Positions 35,747-46,600 of a DNA stretch of 64,000 nucleotides are shown in pieces. Numbering within the stretch: position 1 is the stretch's first letter; the number at the start of each line of letters is the position of its first letter. The position numbers and the translations under genes are program-made. The notes under the pieces were generated by a model that saw nothing but the letters and a program-made list of their open reading frames with translations, did no database searches and was not told where the DNA came from. Source of the DNA: Lactifluus volemus (taxonomy: Eukaryota; Basidiomycota; Agaricomycetes; Russulales; Russulaceae); assembly GCA_022376515.1 (NCBI GenBank), contig WTXI01000084.1, forward strand, positions 1-64,000, in the 5' to 3' direction.

Positions 35747-38700
35747 GTTTCCCTGTATACCGCCGCGCGATCTAGATGGATGGTGGACTCAGGCGCCACA
35801 CATCACATCACACCTTATAGATCAGACTTTGTAACATGGACACCAGCCAAAGGCGCAGTCAGCCTGGGTGGACATGCAGAGATCGCGCAGATCGGGATCG
35901 GAACAGTAATCGTAAAGACGATCGGAGGGGATCGCACTTCGGAGCTGACCCTGCACAATGTTATGCACGTCCCAGATGCTCAGGCACGCTACTTCTCAGT
36001 AGGCGCGCTCTTACGCAAGGGAGGCAGGATCATCTTTGGGGAATCAAAGTTTGAGATCTTGATCAATGATCGCAAGATCGCGCAGGGATATCTAGCAGAT
36101 AATCTATTCTGGCTAGACACATCTAATCCTGCAATCCACGCGCACACAAGTACATCCACTTCAATCGAGATCTGGCATCAGCGTATGGGACACTTATCAT
36201 ACAATGCCCTGATGAGGCACAGCGCCTCCGTAAAAGGCATGTCCTTCAGCGCTCCGATCTCTGATGATCAGTCGCCCTGCCCCGGCTGTGAGCTCGGCAA
36301 GCAGACGCGACTTCCCTTTTCGGCTTCGTCCAAAAGATCGGACCGGCGATTAGCGATCGTTCACAGCGATCTAGCCGGACCGATGGAAATCAAATCTATC
36401 CATGGGGCTCTGTATATCGCCACATTTGTAGATGATTACTCCCGATTTGGAGTAGTCTACTTCCTTAAGCGAAAAGATCAGTGTGCAGCTGCGTTCCAAA
36501 AGTACCTGGCCTGGGCTGAGAACCAGACCTCAGATCGCATGCTCGCGTTACACTCTGATCGCGGGGGAGAATACATATCAGGCGCCCTGAAAGCTATATT
36601 GGACGCGAAAGGGATCGATCACAAGCTAACGATGCCGGGATCGCCTCAGCAGAATGGATTGGCTGAGCGATGGAACAGGACGATCTTAGATAAGGCGCGA
36701 TCTATGCTACACAGTGCCGGATTATCTAAAGGCTTCTGGGAACTAGCTATAGACGCTGCCGTTCATACATACAACAGATCGCCCTCTCGGATCGTTGGAT
36801 GGAAAACGCCGCATGAGCTCTGGAATGCGGGGCACATTCCGGATGTCTCTTATCTCCGAGTTTTCGGATCTAAAGCCTTCGTTCACACACCCGAGGCCAA
36901 GCGAAAGAAGCTTGATCCTCGGTCGATCGAAATGATCTTTGTCGGCTATGCACCGGGTTCTAAAGGTTACCGGTTTTGGAACAGATCTACGCGCTCGATC
37001 GTACTGTCCCGCGACGTGACATTCGATGAGACTACGTTCCCAGCCAGCGCAGCCGCCGGGCCGCCCGCTCCCGCGCCTGCGCAAACCTCTATGATTGAAG
37101 GATCTACAATGATTACATTCCCTATGAGTACCCCTAGTATTCCTGCACCCCCTGAAACACCCCAAGTAATACCTACACCGGATAGACAGTCTACAGTATT
37201 CCATACTCCACCCTCACAGCCAGCAGCCACTCCTCCAGCCCGAGCGCGCGTTGCCCGGATCAGGCGGCAGCCACTTCCGCTTCCGGACAATCGGCTTCCC
37301 GGACCGTCCTTCGGACGTCCGCCCTCGCCTATGCGACTCCGGGAACGCCCACGTCCAAATCCGCGCTACGCTAATGCAGATAACGCAGCGCGCGCGCCTC
37401 GGACCGGTCAGCTTTCACACGCCGCTTTATTGGCTGCAGCGGAGTCCCGAGATCCCACTACCTTTAAGGAAGCCATGGGCTCGGATTCCGCAGAGGAATG
37501 GCAGGACGCGTGCCAATATGAAATGGACGCCCTGGCCAAAAATGGAACCTGGGAATTGGTAGACTTACCGGCGGGCCGGAAGGCCGTCAAATCTAAATGG
37601 GTGTTTAAGCGGAAAGCAGATGGGCGTTATCGCGCGCGATTAGTCGCAAAGGGGTTCACTCAGGTACAGGGAATAGATTACGATGAAACCTTCTCCCCAG
37701 TAGCCCGATTTGAGTCTTTAAGACTGCTACTAGCGTTGGCCGCGCTAGAGGATTGGGAGATCCATCAGATGGACGTCAAGTCGGCGTTCCTGAATGGGCT
37801 ACTGGACGAGGAAATCTACATGGAGCAGCCGCAAGGTTTCATAGATCCGGACAGATCAGATAAGGTATGCCTCCTTAAAAAGGCAATCTACGGGCTCAAA
37901 CAGGCATCGCGCGCATGGAATCAGCAGTTCCATGGAGTCCTTATCGGGCTCGGATTTACGCGCACGCATTCCGATGCCGGGGTTTATCATCGCCAAGATG
38001 AGGGGGGAACGATTATAGTGATCCTCTATGTCGATGATATCACAATCTTAGGCGATTCGCGAAAATCAGTTGATCAAATCAAATCTACGCTGTCTAGTCG
38101 CTACGAAATGACCGATCTAGGCGAGATCGACTCATATCTTGGAGTCAGAATCACGCGCGACAGATCAATCAAGCGATTAGAGATAGATCAATCAAGTTAC
38201 ATCGCAGAAATTGTCGATCGCTTTGGGATGGCTGATAGCAACCCCACAATCACCCCACTTCCGGCCGGTGCTGAAGTACATCTAATCAAGTACACTGATC
38301 AAGCGACAGCTGCAGAGATCAACTACTATCAGAAGATCATTGGCAGTCTGCTCTACGTTCAGATCGGCACTAGGCCCGATATATCCTTTGCTGTCTCACG
38401 CCTTGCGCAATACGCATCTAATCCGTCTCCTCAGCATCTGCGATTAGCCAAATACGTGCTATCTTATCTCAATGGCACCGCAGATCTACGGCTGCGATAT
38501 GATGGCGCGCGTGGCGACGGGCTGCACGGATTCTCCGATTCCAGCTTGGGAGATGATGCGGATGATTATCATTCCACATCGGGCTACGTGTTCTTATTGG
38601 CTGATGCCGCGATCTCATGGACATCACGCAAACAAAAGACCGTGGCTCAAAGCACCACCCAGGCCGAGTACATGGCGCTCACTGATGCTGGTAATCAGGC

Positions 38701-38986
38701 AGCGTGGTATCGGAGTTTCTTCAGCGAGATCGGCTACGAGATCTCTGATCCGATTCCCCTACACGGAGATAACAAGGGTGCAGTTGATCTGGCGCTCAAC
38801 CCCGTGACCGGGAGAAGATCTAAACACATCCCCATCAAACATCACGCGATCCGTGAATATGTTCAAGATGGTTTTATTGATCTTATCAGGACTTCTACCA
38901 ACGATATGTTGGCTGATGGATTGACTAAGCCTCTCGCGCGCGTGAAACTACAAGACTTCGTTACTGGATTAGGACTCATTATCTAA
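35747..38986 (+). CDS. pol: Copia pol polyprotein (protease, integrase, RT, RNase H)
   Basis: Open in the same frame as gag directly after the TGA; the first ATG is at 35780. Domains in order: aspartic protease (MVDSGATHHIT); integrase zinc finger (H-x-H type WHQRMGHLS, then CPGCELG); integrase core with HSDLAGPM, HSDRGGEY and NGLAERWNR supplying the D,D,E triad; a Pro-rich stretch; reverse transcriptase (QMDVKSAFLNG, YGLKQASRAW, catalytic LYVDD); RNase H and the C-terminal ADGLTKPL box. About 1,068 aa from the ATG, the usual size. No frameshift was seen. Expression as a fusion would need read-through of the TGA or reversal of it. Confidence 0.95.
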   Translation, partial: VSLYTAARSRWMVDSGATHHITPYRSDFVTWTPAKGAVSLGGHAEIAQIGIGTVIVKTIGGDRTSELTLHNVMHVPDAQARYFSVGALLRKGGRIIFGESKFEILINDRKIAQGYLADNLFWLDTSNPAIHAHTSTSTSIEIWHQRMGHLSYNALMRHSASVKGMSFSAPISDDQSPCPGCELGKQTRLPFSASSKRSDRRLAIVHSDLAGPMEIKSIHGALYIATFVDDYSRFGVVYFLKRKDQCAAAFQKYLAWAENQTSDRMLALHSDRGGEYISGALKAILDAKGIDHKLTMPGSPQQNGLAERWNRTILDKARSMLHSAGLSKGFWELAIDAAVHTYNRSPSRIVGWKTPHELWNAGHIPDVSYLRVFGSKAFVHTPEAKRKKLDPRSIEMIFVGYAPGSKGYRFWNRSTRSIVLSRDVTFDETTFPASAAAGPPAPAPAQTSMIEGSTMITFPMSTPSIPAPPETPQVIPTPDRQSTVFHTPPSQPAATPPARARVARIRRQPLPLPDNRLPGPSFGRPPSPMRLRERPRPNPRYANADNAARAPRTGQLSHAALLAAAESRDPTTFKEAMGSDSAEEWQDACQYEMDALAKNGTWELVDLPAGRKAVKSKWVFKRKADGRYRARLVAKGFTQVQGIDYDETFSPVARFESLRLLLALAALEDWEIHQMDVKSAFLNGLLDEEIYMEQPQGFIDPDRSDKVCLLKKAIYGLKQASRAWNQQFHGVLIGLGFTRTHSDAGVYHRQDEGGTIIVILYVDDITILGDSRKSVDQIKSTLSSRYEMTDLGEIDSYLGVRITRDRSIKRLEIDQSSYIAEIVDRFGMADSNPTITPLPAGAEVHLIKYTDQATAAEINYYQKIIGSLLYVQIGTRPDISFAVSRLAQYASNPSPQHLRLAKYVLSYLNGTADLRLRYDGARGDGLHGFSDSSLGDDADDYHSTSGYVFLLADAAISWTSRKQKTVAQSTTQAEYMALTDAGNQAAWYRSFFSEIGYEISDPIPLHGDNKGAVDLALNPVTGRRSKHIPIKHHAIREYVQDGFIDLIRTSTNDMLADGLTKPLARVKLQDFVTGLGLII

Positions 38987-39013
38987 TCTAGGAATGTCTT
39001 AATCACGGGGAGA

Positions 39014-39464
39014 TGTTGAGACGGGCCGGTAGCGCGGGAACATTCCCGGGCAGTACGGACAGTGTCACGGACCGGATCTAACCGGTCCAAGCGTACAATG
39101 TAGATATTCGTAGATAATTGATTAATACATTCTTTACCATTGTGCACGCTCCCTATTCTCTCAGAAAGGACAATGATGGCATTATGTTTATTGTACATCT
39201 ATTGTATGAGGCCCTAGGCCAATGCACGCTCCTTCTATGTATTTAAAGGACATTTCCCAGCTGCTATCACTTCAGTCTCTTACACATCGACTGAAGTGAG
39301 TATTACGATTACATCATCTTTTACCTTATTTGGACTCACGCGACTTTTACTTAGCGCTATCTTATCTAGGTAAATTATGATTATGAAATACAGTCTCTTA
39401 CACATCGACTGAACGCTATCTTATCTAGCGTTATCTAATCTACCTCAGCCGCTGCTTTTCATCA
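39014..39464 (+). repeat. Right LTR (451 bp)
   Basis: Same start and end as the left LTR, preceded by the purine-rich tract acggggaga. It contains 80 extra bases between two copies of tgcacgctcc (starting near 39141 and 39222); the left LTR has only one copy. The remaining 371 bases look identical by eye. Confidence 0.93.
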
Positions 39465-39469
39465 CACGG
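39465..39469. other. Target site duplication, right (cacgg)
   Basis: Second copy of cacgg, directly after the CA terminus of the right LTR. Confidence 0.9.
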
Positions 39470-40202
39470 TCCTGAGGGTGGTAATGATAACACAGAAGAT
39501 AAAGGAGATGTATCAGAGCAGTAAGATTAGAGAAATTCCCCGATAGCGAAATCACCAAGGCTGCGCATCTCTATATGCACTCATTGGGTTAACCTTCCTG
39601 AACAAAAAGCGAATCTGGACGCAAGCAGCACCAAACTCGATCTGCCGGTCGTCCAGGGCCACCTCCCTCCCCGTGCGGTATCGGTTCTCCATGGACCTGT
39701 GTTCGCAGCACGCAGTGTCAAGCCACCGGGAAGAGTACGAGAGCGAGGTAGAACAGCAGCCCACGCTCTGATGAACTACCATTGTCTGATGGCGCTAGGC
39801 CAGTGCCTGTGGATATTGGCGCGCGGGGCCCAATGAGAAATGACGCGAGAGAGAAGAGGGCGTGGAAGGGGTGTATCCATGCAAGGATGAAGCTATTTTC
39901 ATCACAGGCAAGCAATGGCATAATTGGAACCTAGTGAGTAGAGGAATGAAAAAAAAAAAAGGTGGGACGCACCTATTACAGCGAACGCAACCTTTTTAGA
40001 ACCGGAAGGGGTAAGCTCGCCCCCCGTGTTCTCGGGCTTGCACTTTCCCTTGGCGATCGTCAGGCGAGAACACAGGGGTCTACAGCGGATCACGATATGA
40101 GGCAGTGGTGACGGAAGAAACGAGGGAGAAAGAGGACAAACGGGAACTAAGAGAGGTGATCAGCAAAAGCCTGAGCACGTCCTGGGGGCAAATGGTCAGC
40201 CG
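39470..40202. promoter_or_regulatory. Upstream module of NLR copy D, distal part
   Basis: Noncoding continuation of the DNA interrupted by the Copia element. It matches 17590-18160 upstream of copy B with several indels (for instance 'cgcagcacgcag', 'caggcaagcaatgg', 'ggtgggacgcacc'). Confidence 0.5.
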
Positions 40203-40535
40203 GGCCCGCCGGGGGGACTCGAACGAGGCCTGGCATGGGGTAGTGTGGGACTCAGTTGGCGGGACTTCCGCTTTTTACTACTGCACTTTCAAGATGTCTG
40301 ATCAGGGTGTTATTTCTGACTGTCAGCGTCTCTTCCAATAGAAGGCTTTGTCTCTAGTTATTTAGTCAAGATGTAAGCCCTAAAGCCGTTTTCCTAGGGC
40401 ATCTTCCCAGGTAGCTTTGGTTAGGTTCGTTGCATTTTTGGTTCGAAGAACCCATCTCATACACGCCACATAAGAGCTTAACCCGTCCATCGCTAAAAAG
40501 TGAAAGGCTCTCACTTTGTAAAACTGGACAGTACA
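40203..40535. repeat. Dispersed repeat R, copy 2
   Basis: Second copy of the 335-bp sequence at 7221-7555. It stops at '...gtaaaactggacagt' and, after about 20 unrelated bases, gives way to the truncated NLR relic F. Confidence 0.6.
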
Positions 40536-40555
40536 ATAAACCCAATGACTCAACT

Positions 40556-40677
40556 CTCGCTGACCTGAGCCCGCGACTGATGGACCCTACTCCAGCGGTT
40601 TGAGAAACTGGTCTGAGGTAACGACTAACAGCGAAGACATAAGTTTGAGAGACTCTGACGTACGGATTTGGGATCAT
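40556..40677 (-). pseudogene. NLR relic F: exon 1 and part of exon 2
   Basis: Starts with MIPNP and a GTACGT donor at the same place as in the intact copies. Exon 2 (SQTAGVGSIS...) is closest to copy A. Homology stops at 40556, before the C2-like domain, so nothing functional remains. The upstream module on the other side (40678 onward) is still present. It marks the end of a sixth, deleted unit. Confidence 0.75.
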
Positions 40678-42000
40678 CTTGGGATGTTCTAGCTATTGAA
40701 ATATAGAAGAGTATAGTATGGGATAGAGGCAACCCTGCACCCTGCCCACGTTTCGCCAAGGCGCTTCTTGGGGGCAAACAACACACACCATTGATACGTT
40801 CCTTGGCCAGGCACTCCCACACAGAAATGGTTCAAGCATCTCAAATAAAAATATAAGCCATGTTCAGTGCCAATTCACGACATCAGCCTGAAGTTCCCTC
40901 ACGTTTGCAAGACGAGCTGATTGAAAAATATGACTCGGACTTGTTTGAAATAGTGATGTAACTACTTAGGCATTGAAATGTGGAAGAGATTAAGCATTAG
41001 TGAAAGCGAATTCAGGTCAGCTATCAAATCCAGTGTCACTGACATCGAGCAAAGAGGAGCTGGGTGGAATTGTTACTCGTATGTAAGGTACGCAAGAAAC
41101 CGCCTTCAAGCGATGTTTCGGTACTGCTAGGGTTGCCCCGTCACGGTGCATATCAAACTTGCAACTTACAGTAAAGTGTAAAGTCTAGCGTAGCATGGCA
41201 CCCTCGTGTAAAGGAGAATAGGATATGCGAAATTTTAAGGGGAGCTCGACTTCGTAATCCAACAGATGCACGGTCTCTCAGAGATCAGAAAGCTTCACAC
41301 TGAGGCTGATGGATGGCTTGATAGCTAAATCGGTCCTGGATTGCCCCACGATCGAGTGAACGAGACCAGGCGGTATAATAGTGTTGAAGAGCAGATAGGC
41401 CAGCGGGCGGTGAAAAGGGATAACACGCGCATATAATGCAGATAAGATGAAAATAAAAAAACAAGCTCACGATAGTGAGGGTGGAGACGACAACGCAGAG
41501 GGTAAAGGAGATGTATTTGAAAGGCGCGATAAGAGGCATAACCCGATAGCGAAATGATCAAGACCGCGTATCTATGTGTATACCATTGTGAGCCATCACA
41601 AACAGGAATCTGGATGCAAGCACGCACCAGGCTCGATCTGCCGGTCGTCTAGAGTCACTGCCCTCCCTCTATCCGTCCTTGTGTTCTCGGCACGCAGCGC
41701 CAAGCCATCACTGGCAGAGTTGAAAGAGTACGAGAGTGAGGTAGAATAGCTGCCCACGCTCTGAAGTGGGCGTGGAACGGGTGGGCTCATGCGAGGAAGA
41801 AGTTACTGTCATCGAGTTGAGAGACGGAAAAAATGTGGGGTCCCTTTGTTCGACCATGTATCGTAGACTACAGTCTTGTCGCTTTTTATGCGGGGACAAT
41901 AAACACCAATTCAAAAAAACATAAAAAATAAAAATGTGGGACGCACCTAAAGTCCGCGTTCCCGGGGATCTACAACTGGAGCACCATCTGGCGCGGTGGA
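40678..42000. promoter_or_regulatory. Upstream module of relic F
   Basis: Homologous to the upstream DNA of copy A (close match between 40680-41445 and 6460-7185) and, further out, of copy B. The conserved block aaaggagaata...atatgc lies at 41206-41250. No gene seen. Confidence 0.5.
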
Positions 42001-42696
42001 GGTGGCGGAGACAGGCGTCCGAGTGGGGACGGCGTTCAATACAGTAGTGAAGTTGTTAAAGAAGAGGGATCGGGATGGGCAGTGGCTTGGCGCTAGACTT
42101 GATGGCACACTTGGCCGACATTGCGCTTCATTCGGACGACTTTACCGAATATGGAGACGTTAGAATCGTGGCCTCATAAATTAGAGGCTAAGAAGAAGAA
42201 AACAGGCTGAGAACGCGCTGAAACTTTGAATCATCAAACACGTTTGGCAGGGGTAATGGGGGTAGCGAGTATTACGGCATACGCATGTGTCACTTGGACT
42301 GGTCGAGTGATTTACGGAGAACGGTCACCAATACCGTACCGTTATTCGACCGCGCTTTGACGTGTAAAAGTATCGTTTACCAAGTACTTTTCGGATGAAG
42401 ATATAACTCATCACTCATATCTCGAAGCGAGACGCGAGATACGAGACGCTGATTGTAACTTAGTTCAACCTCCTCTTCCTCGCCCTCCTTCACCTTTTTT
42501 CGGTCTTGAATACGATCTTAGATGCAAGCATTATATATAAATTTGTCAGAATCGGCTGTGTACGGTATTCTATCATACACATCCCGGTATTGATGCATTG
42601 ATGTCCAGGTGGACTTATCATTCACGTGATGGTACACCCGTGACCCAAACAAAACTAATATTTCTAGCCACGTCTCGGTAAGCTGCCTATCTATTA
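42001..42696. other. Spacer upstream of U6
   Basis: No gene recognised. It contains the presumed RNA polymerase III promoter of U6; an A/T-rich 'aaaactaatattt' lies about 35-45 bases before the RNA start and is the best TATA candidate. Confidence 0.4.
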
Positions 42697-42722
42697 ATGC
42701 TCCCTTCGGGGATGCATACGAA

Positions 42723-42753
<31 letters not shown>

Positions 42754-42818
42754 GGCCCCTGCACAAGGATGACACGCTGTTTCAGAGTGGTAGACCTACG
42801 GGTCTCAATATTTATTTT
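42697..42818 (+). ncRNA. U6: U6 spliceosomal snRNA
   Basis: The central core is unmistakable: AAAATTGGAACGATACAGAG, AGATTAGCATGGCCCCTGC and AAGGATGACACGC cover the 5' splice-site binding ACAGAG box, the AGC triad and the internal stem-loop. The 5' end folds as ATGC-TCCC-TTCG-GGGA-(T)-GCAT, a bulged stem with UUCG loop typical of U6. After GACACGC the 3' part differs from the usual form: it carries a further hairpin (AGACC-TACG-GGTCT, 42792-42805) before the T6 terminator at 42815-42820. 3' end inferred from the T run. Confidence 0.9.
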
Positions 42819-42820
42819 TT
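42815..42820 (+). terminator. Pol III T6 terminator of U6
   Basis: Run of six T following the 3' hairpin of the U6 RNA, the usual RNA polymerase III stop signal. Confidence 0.75.
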
Positions 42821-43612
42821 ATTCAAGTTTTGTAAGTACGCAATCATGAACTTATGCCCATCCAACGCGAGAAAAGACCGCACTTCCAACTCTATTGGCG
42901 TTTGGAATAGAAGTCACCTTTCCCCAGACCTGAAGAGGTGTGGCAAGCAAAGTGGGAAACCCTGGGCATTGGCGCATACACAAACCGAAAAACTCAGCCA
43001 TCTTGAATATCTACCGTCACTGTATCTGTATTACATCTCCATGTCAAGCCGAGGTAAGAAAAGGCAGATGATTTCCTCACGCATAGACTTCACGTTTGAC
43101 CGGCGCAGTGAAATGCTCTCCATGTGGGGATGCTTTCAACGACCACGCTGTGCAACGCGCGCACGAGAAACGAGTGGTAGAACTTTCCGTCATTTCATTT
43201 CTCAAGGATAATTGAACCTCTCTCCGTAGTCATACTCAAACCATTACTCTAGTCAGAAAACTTTTGTGCGGTCCGACCAATTCCGTGATCGTTTTATCTG
43301 CGGTCTTCCACCGTACGACCACGGGAATCATTCACACCCATCAGAGTCTCAGCTTAACTAGTCTCTATTGAGCTCCTTCAACGGAAGGAACTGAGCCCTC
43401 GATGCTGGTTGATCACCGGCATCTGGGTTGGTCGGTCAACTGGTCACCGGCAAGAGCGGCGATCGAGATCGAGGTCCGGCAAAAAATGGAAGTAGGCCTT
43501 CTCATCTCATCACACCAGGGCTTCCATCGTCCAAGGGATCAACATAATCTTATCAATGGGGGCCTTGATTCGGTTAAATGACACAGTCAACGGAATGAAC
43601 ATAATAGGCCTC
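42821..43612. other. Spacer between U6 and the WDR7-like gene
   Basis: No supported gene. A 121-aa plus-strand open frame begins at 42846, but it is low-complexity in character, matches no family I know, and shows no splice signals. It lies over the expected 3' UTR of the minus-strand gene. Confidence 0.4.
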
Positions 43613-46600
43613 TCAAGTGCTAAACGTCAACGTAACGTCGCGAATCCTCAACTGCACGCTGCGTTCAGCCGTCCATTCGAAATGCACATTTTCGAGAGAT
43701 TCTTCAAGCGTCATTACACCTGACAGCCATGAGAGCTGGTCAGCAGATTTCCGAGGAGATGCCGTAATCGAGGGTAAACTTACCCGCATCGCCAACGTTG
43801 AAGTTGAGGGACTTGAATGGTTCAGAACGCCCGTGCCCCTGTCGAGGTGGGGCACCCGGATAAAAGAAGCTTGAAAAGCTGCTGCCGACTTTCCAGACAA
43901 GGACTGCCCCTTCCTCTAGGGAAACCGTCACCAGCCGCCGTCCATCGGGCGAGAAACTGCACGCCGCAAGCGCCTGTTTGTGACACTCCAACACGTACAG
44001 GCGCGTAGCAGTTTTTAGGTCATACATGACAATTGCACCCTCGCTCGTACCCACGGCTAGGCGCTGGCTGGCCATGTGGAAGTCGACTGTGGGGAAACTT
44101 CGCAGGTAAAACCTATCAGTAAGTTCGCCCTCCGACGTGAGAGCAGTTGAGCGTACGTTTTCACGACATGTCCGAGAATCTCCGTCGCTGTGTCTTGGAC
44201 GGCATCCCGGTTCGATGTGGAGTTTGGGTCCAAAGATTTCACTACCGCTTCCACGAGTTTGGGAAGATTAGGATGAATGACAAGAGGTTTCTTGGCGAAT
44301 ATCAGCGAAGAGAAACAGTGATGTAGACCACAAACTTTGCGAATGAGGAAAGCTACAAGCTGCATCACGGACTTTCTATGCTCTAGACTCTGCGGGTGCA
44401 GTATATCGAGCGAAAGCGTGGTCATGAATATCCCCGTATTGCTGGACACAATTTGTTGGACCGCATGTCGAGCTTGCGGCCCGATATTTTGAGCAGTTAT
44501 GCTCTCTTTTTTTGTGCTGGTAGCAAGGCCGAAAAGACATCGTAGCATCTCCATGGCGTCGATGTAGTGTTGCCAAACACTGAACCCGCGGGAACAAAGG
44601 TCGATCGCCAATGCTTTGCAGGACACGTCACTTTCGTGAAGGCACATCATCACGGATTTCGATATTATATTAAGAGCACTTCCGATGGCAGAAGTTCTAT
44701 CAGAATACCCTCAACACCGGAGGAAAAGAAACGGCACCTTGGAGAAAGTAAACCATGTTGGCCAGCGGCAATAAATCCGCAGAGAAGCAAAGCTTTTGAG
44801 GCGGCGGGTGACTTTTTTTCCGGGTCCGGGAGTAAGAAGGGTACTATTTGGTTGCCCGAAGTCGGTTGTCAAAGCCACGCGCGGCATATAGCTAGGGCCT
44901 TACAAGAATGTTGCCACCGTCCCACCAGCGAAATTTTCTCCTCATCCGTTAGGGAATCTACTCCGGCGTCGAAAAGCAACCTCGCTGCCAGCCGCACCTC
45001 ATCTGAAAACAACAGGAGCAAAGTCAGTCGCAACCAAAGTAAATTACTGTAGTACGCCATACTGGAGACATCGAACCACCACTTGGCAAGAAAAGACAGA
45101 CTAGGGGGCACATACGCTCTTCCCACTGCATGGGAGAGGGATTTAACATAGAAAGTGATGACTGTATTGACGTGTTCTGCGGTATCTGAAGGGGAATTTA
45201 TTGGCGGCGACCTAGGGTCCGCGAGGGACTCACTCTCGAAGTGCGTCAAAACCCGTAGACAAGCTACCAAGGCCAGCGCTCTGGAGGCAGACACTTCTCC
45301 TGAAACGCACCAGGAGCTTTGTGGGCTCTCCGATACAATCAGGGAGCTTGCATCTTTACTAAGTCTCAGAAGTCAGAGCGTATGCTTGAGTTTCAAGGCG
45401 ATACAGATGCATACCTATGGAACCCAACAGACGCATGTGTCATCGGAAGTCCCAGTTGTTCTTTGCAAATGGTGTCTATGTCGGGATTAAGCCCGGGGGT
45501 GAGAAGAACCTGCAAAAGAGAGCGCAAAACCCCAGCGGTCCGCTCACGAGACTTGGTCTCATCAGCGGCTGAAGATTTTGAGATGGATATTGCCCGGGTC
45601 AGGAACGATTCTAGATTCACCAATATTGTCGGGGCTTCCATTTTACCGCATTAGCCTTGCTCTCTAAATGCATCAGAAGAGAGAAGGAACATACATGAGT
45701 CAGGAGTAGATACCGAGAACGTGGTTGGTGTATTGCCCGCTGAAAGCAAATCGTGAAGTGACCTGCTCAAGGAATTGAGCTTGGGTACGGCATGTAGCGC
45801 AGAAAGTGACAGACAAATCTGTCCAGCCACCCTGGCTTAGCAGTTCTTTCGCCTTCTCGATGTTCATAGACCGCCAGAACTCCAGAGTCTTGACATCCCA
45901 TATCCGCGCCCGATCATCCGCATACAAAAGAAGGAGGTTGTCTCCACTGATACAAGCCCTAGACAGTGCCGCTGGGGCACCAGGAACCATGTAAAGGCTG
46001 ACGGCGTTGAATGTGGTTATTCTGAGATCATGGCTGGAGACGCCTCACAGTTGGTAATCATCTAAAGCGATGACGGCAATTGTTCCATCTCCGGATATGC
46101 AAAGCACGCATCCCTTCAATGGACCGCCTTTGTCGTATCGCAGATAAAGGACATGCTGGAGTGGCGAGGTAAACAGGATCCATCTCGCCAATGTCTTCAT
46201 CAGTCTGGAGCGGTGACCATCAGGCGACAGTTAGATATTCCTTGAAACTGGTCTCACTCTAACGACCATATCGCCACAGACCCGTCATCGGCACCACCAA
46301 CGACGAGCCTTTCCCCTGTTCGGTCGTTTTGAATGATGTGTAAGCCCACGATGGGGCCATCCAATGGAATATCCGACATGTCTCCGGGTACCAGATTCGA
46401 CTTTATCTGAACGAGATCAGCGAAGGATGACCGACCGATCGTTCCATCACCTGCAGCGTGGTAATCAGCAACGTGTCAAAGTAAAGGAATATGTTGAGAT
46501 AACATACTGTACCCAAGGATAATGTGCGTGAGCTCCAATGGGAGCATGCACGTAATGCGTCGGTCATCGTCAGCGACCCTTTTCTCCTTGTTATATGATT

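Larger units (their letters stand above)
33862..39464 (+). mobile_element. Ty1/Copia LTR retrotransposon, nearly intact
   Basis: A complete element of 5,603 bp: left LTR, primer site, gag, pol (protease, integrase, reverse transcriptase, RNase H), purine-rich tract, right LTR, flanked by cacgg duplications. The gene order (integrase before reverse transcriptase) places it in Ty1/Copia. It interrupts DNA upstream of NLR copy D; the interrupted sequence is continuous in copy B around 17590. Apart from an 80-bp length difference I see no substitutions between the LTRs, so insertion is recent. Confidence 0.95.

Noticed and set aside
40203..40260. tRNA-like B-box (GTTCGAGTCCC) on the minus strand of repeat R
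   Set aside because: No T-arm, A-box or cloverleaf can be drawn, and the copy at 7221 does not preserve pairing. I do not call a tRNA or SINE.
42846..43211. 121-aa plus-strand open frame after U6
   Set aside because: No family, no introns, composition unlike neighbouring genes.
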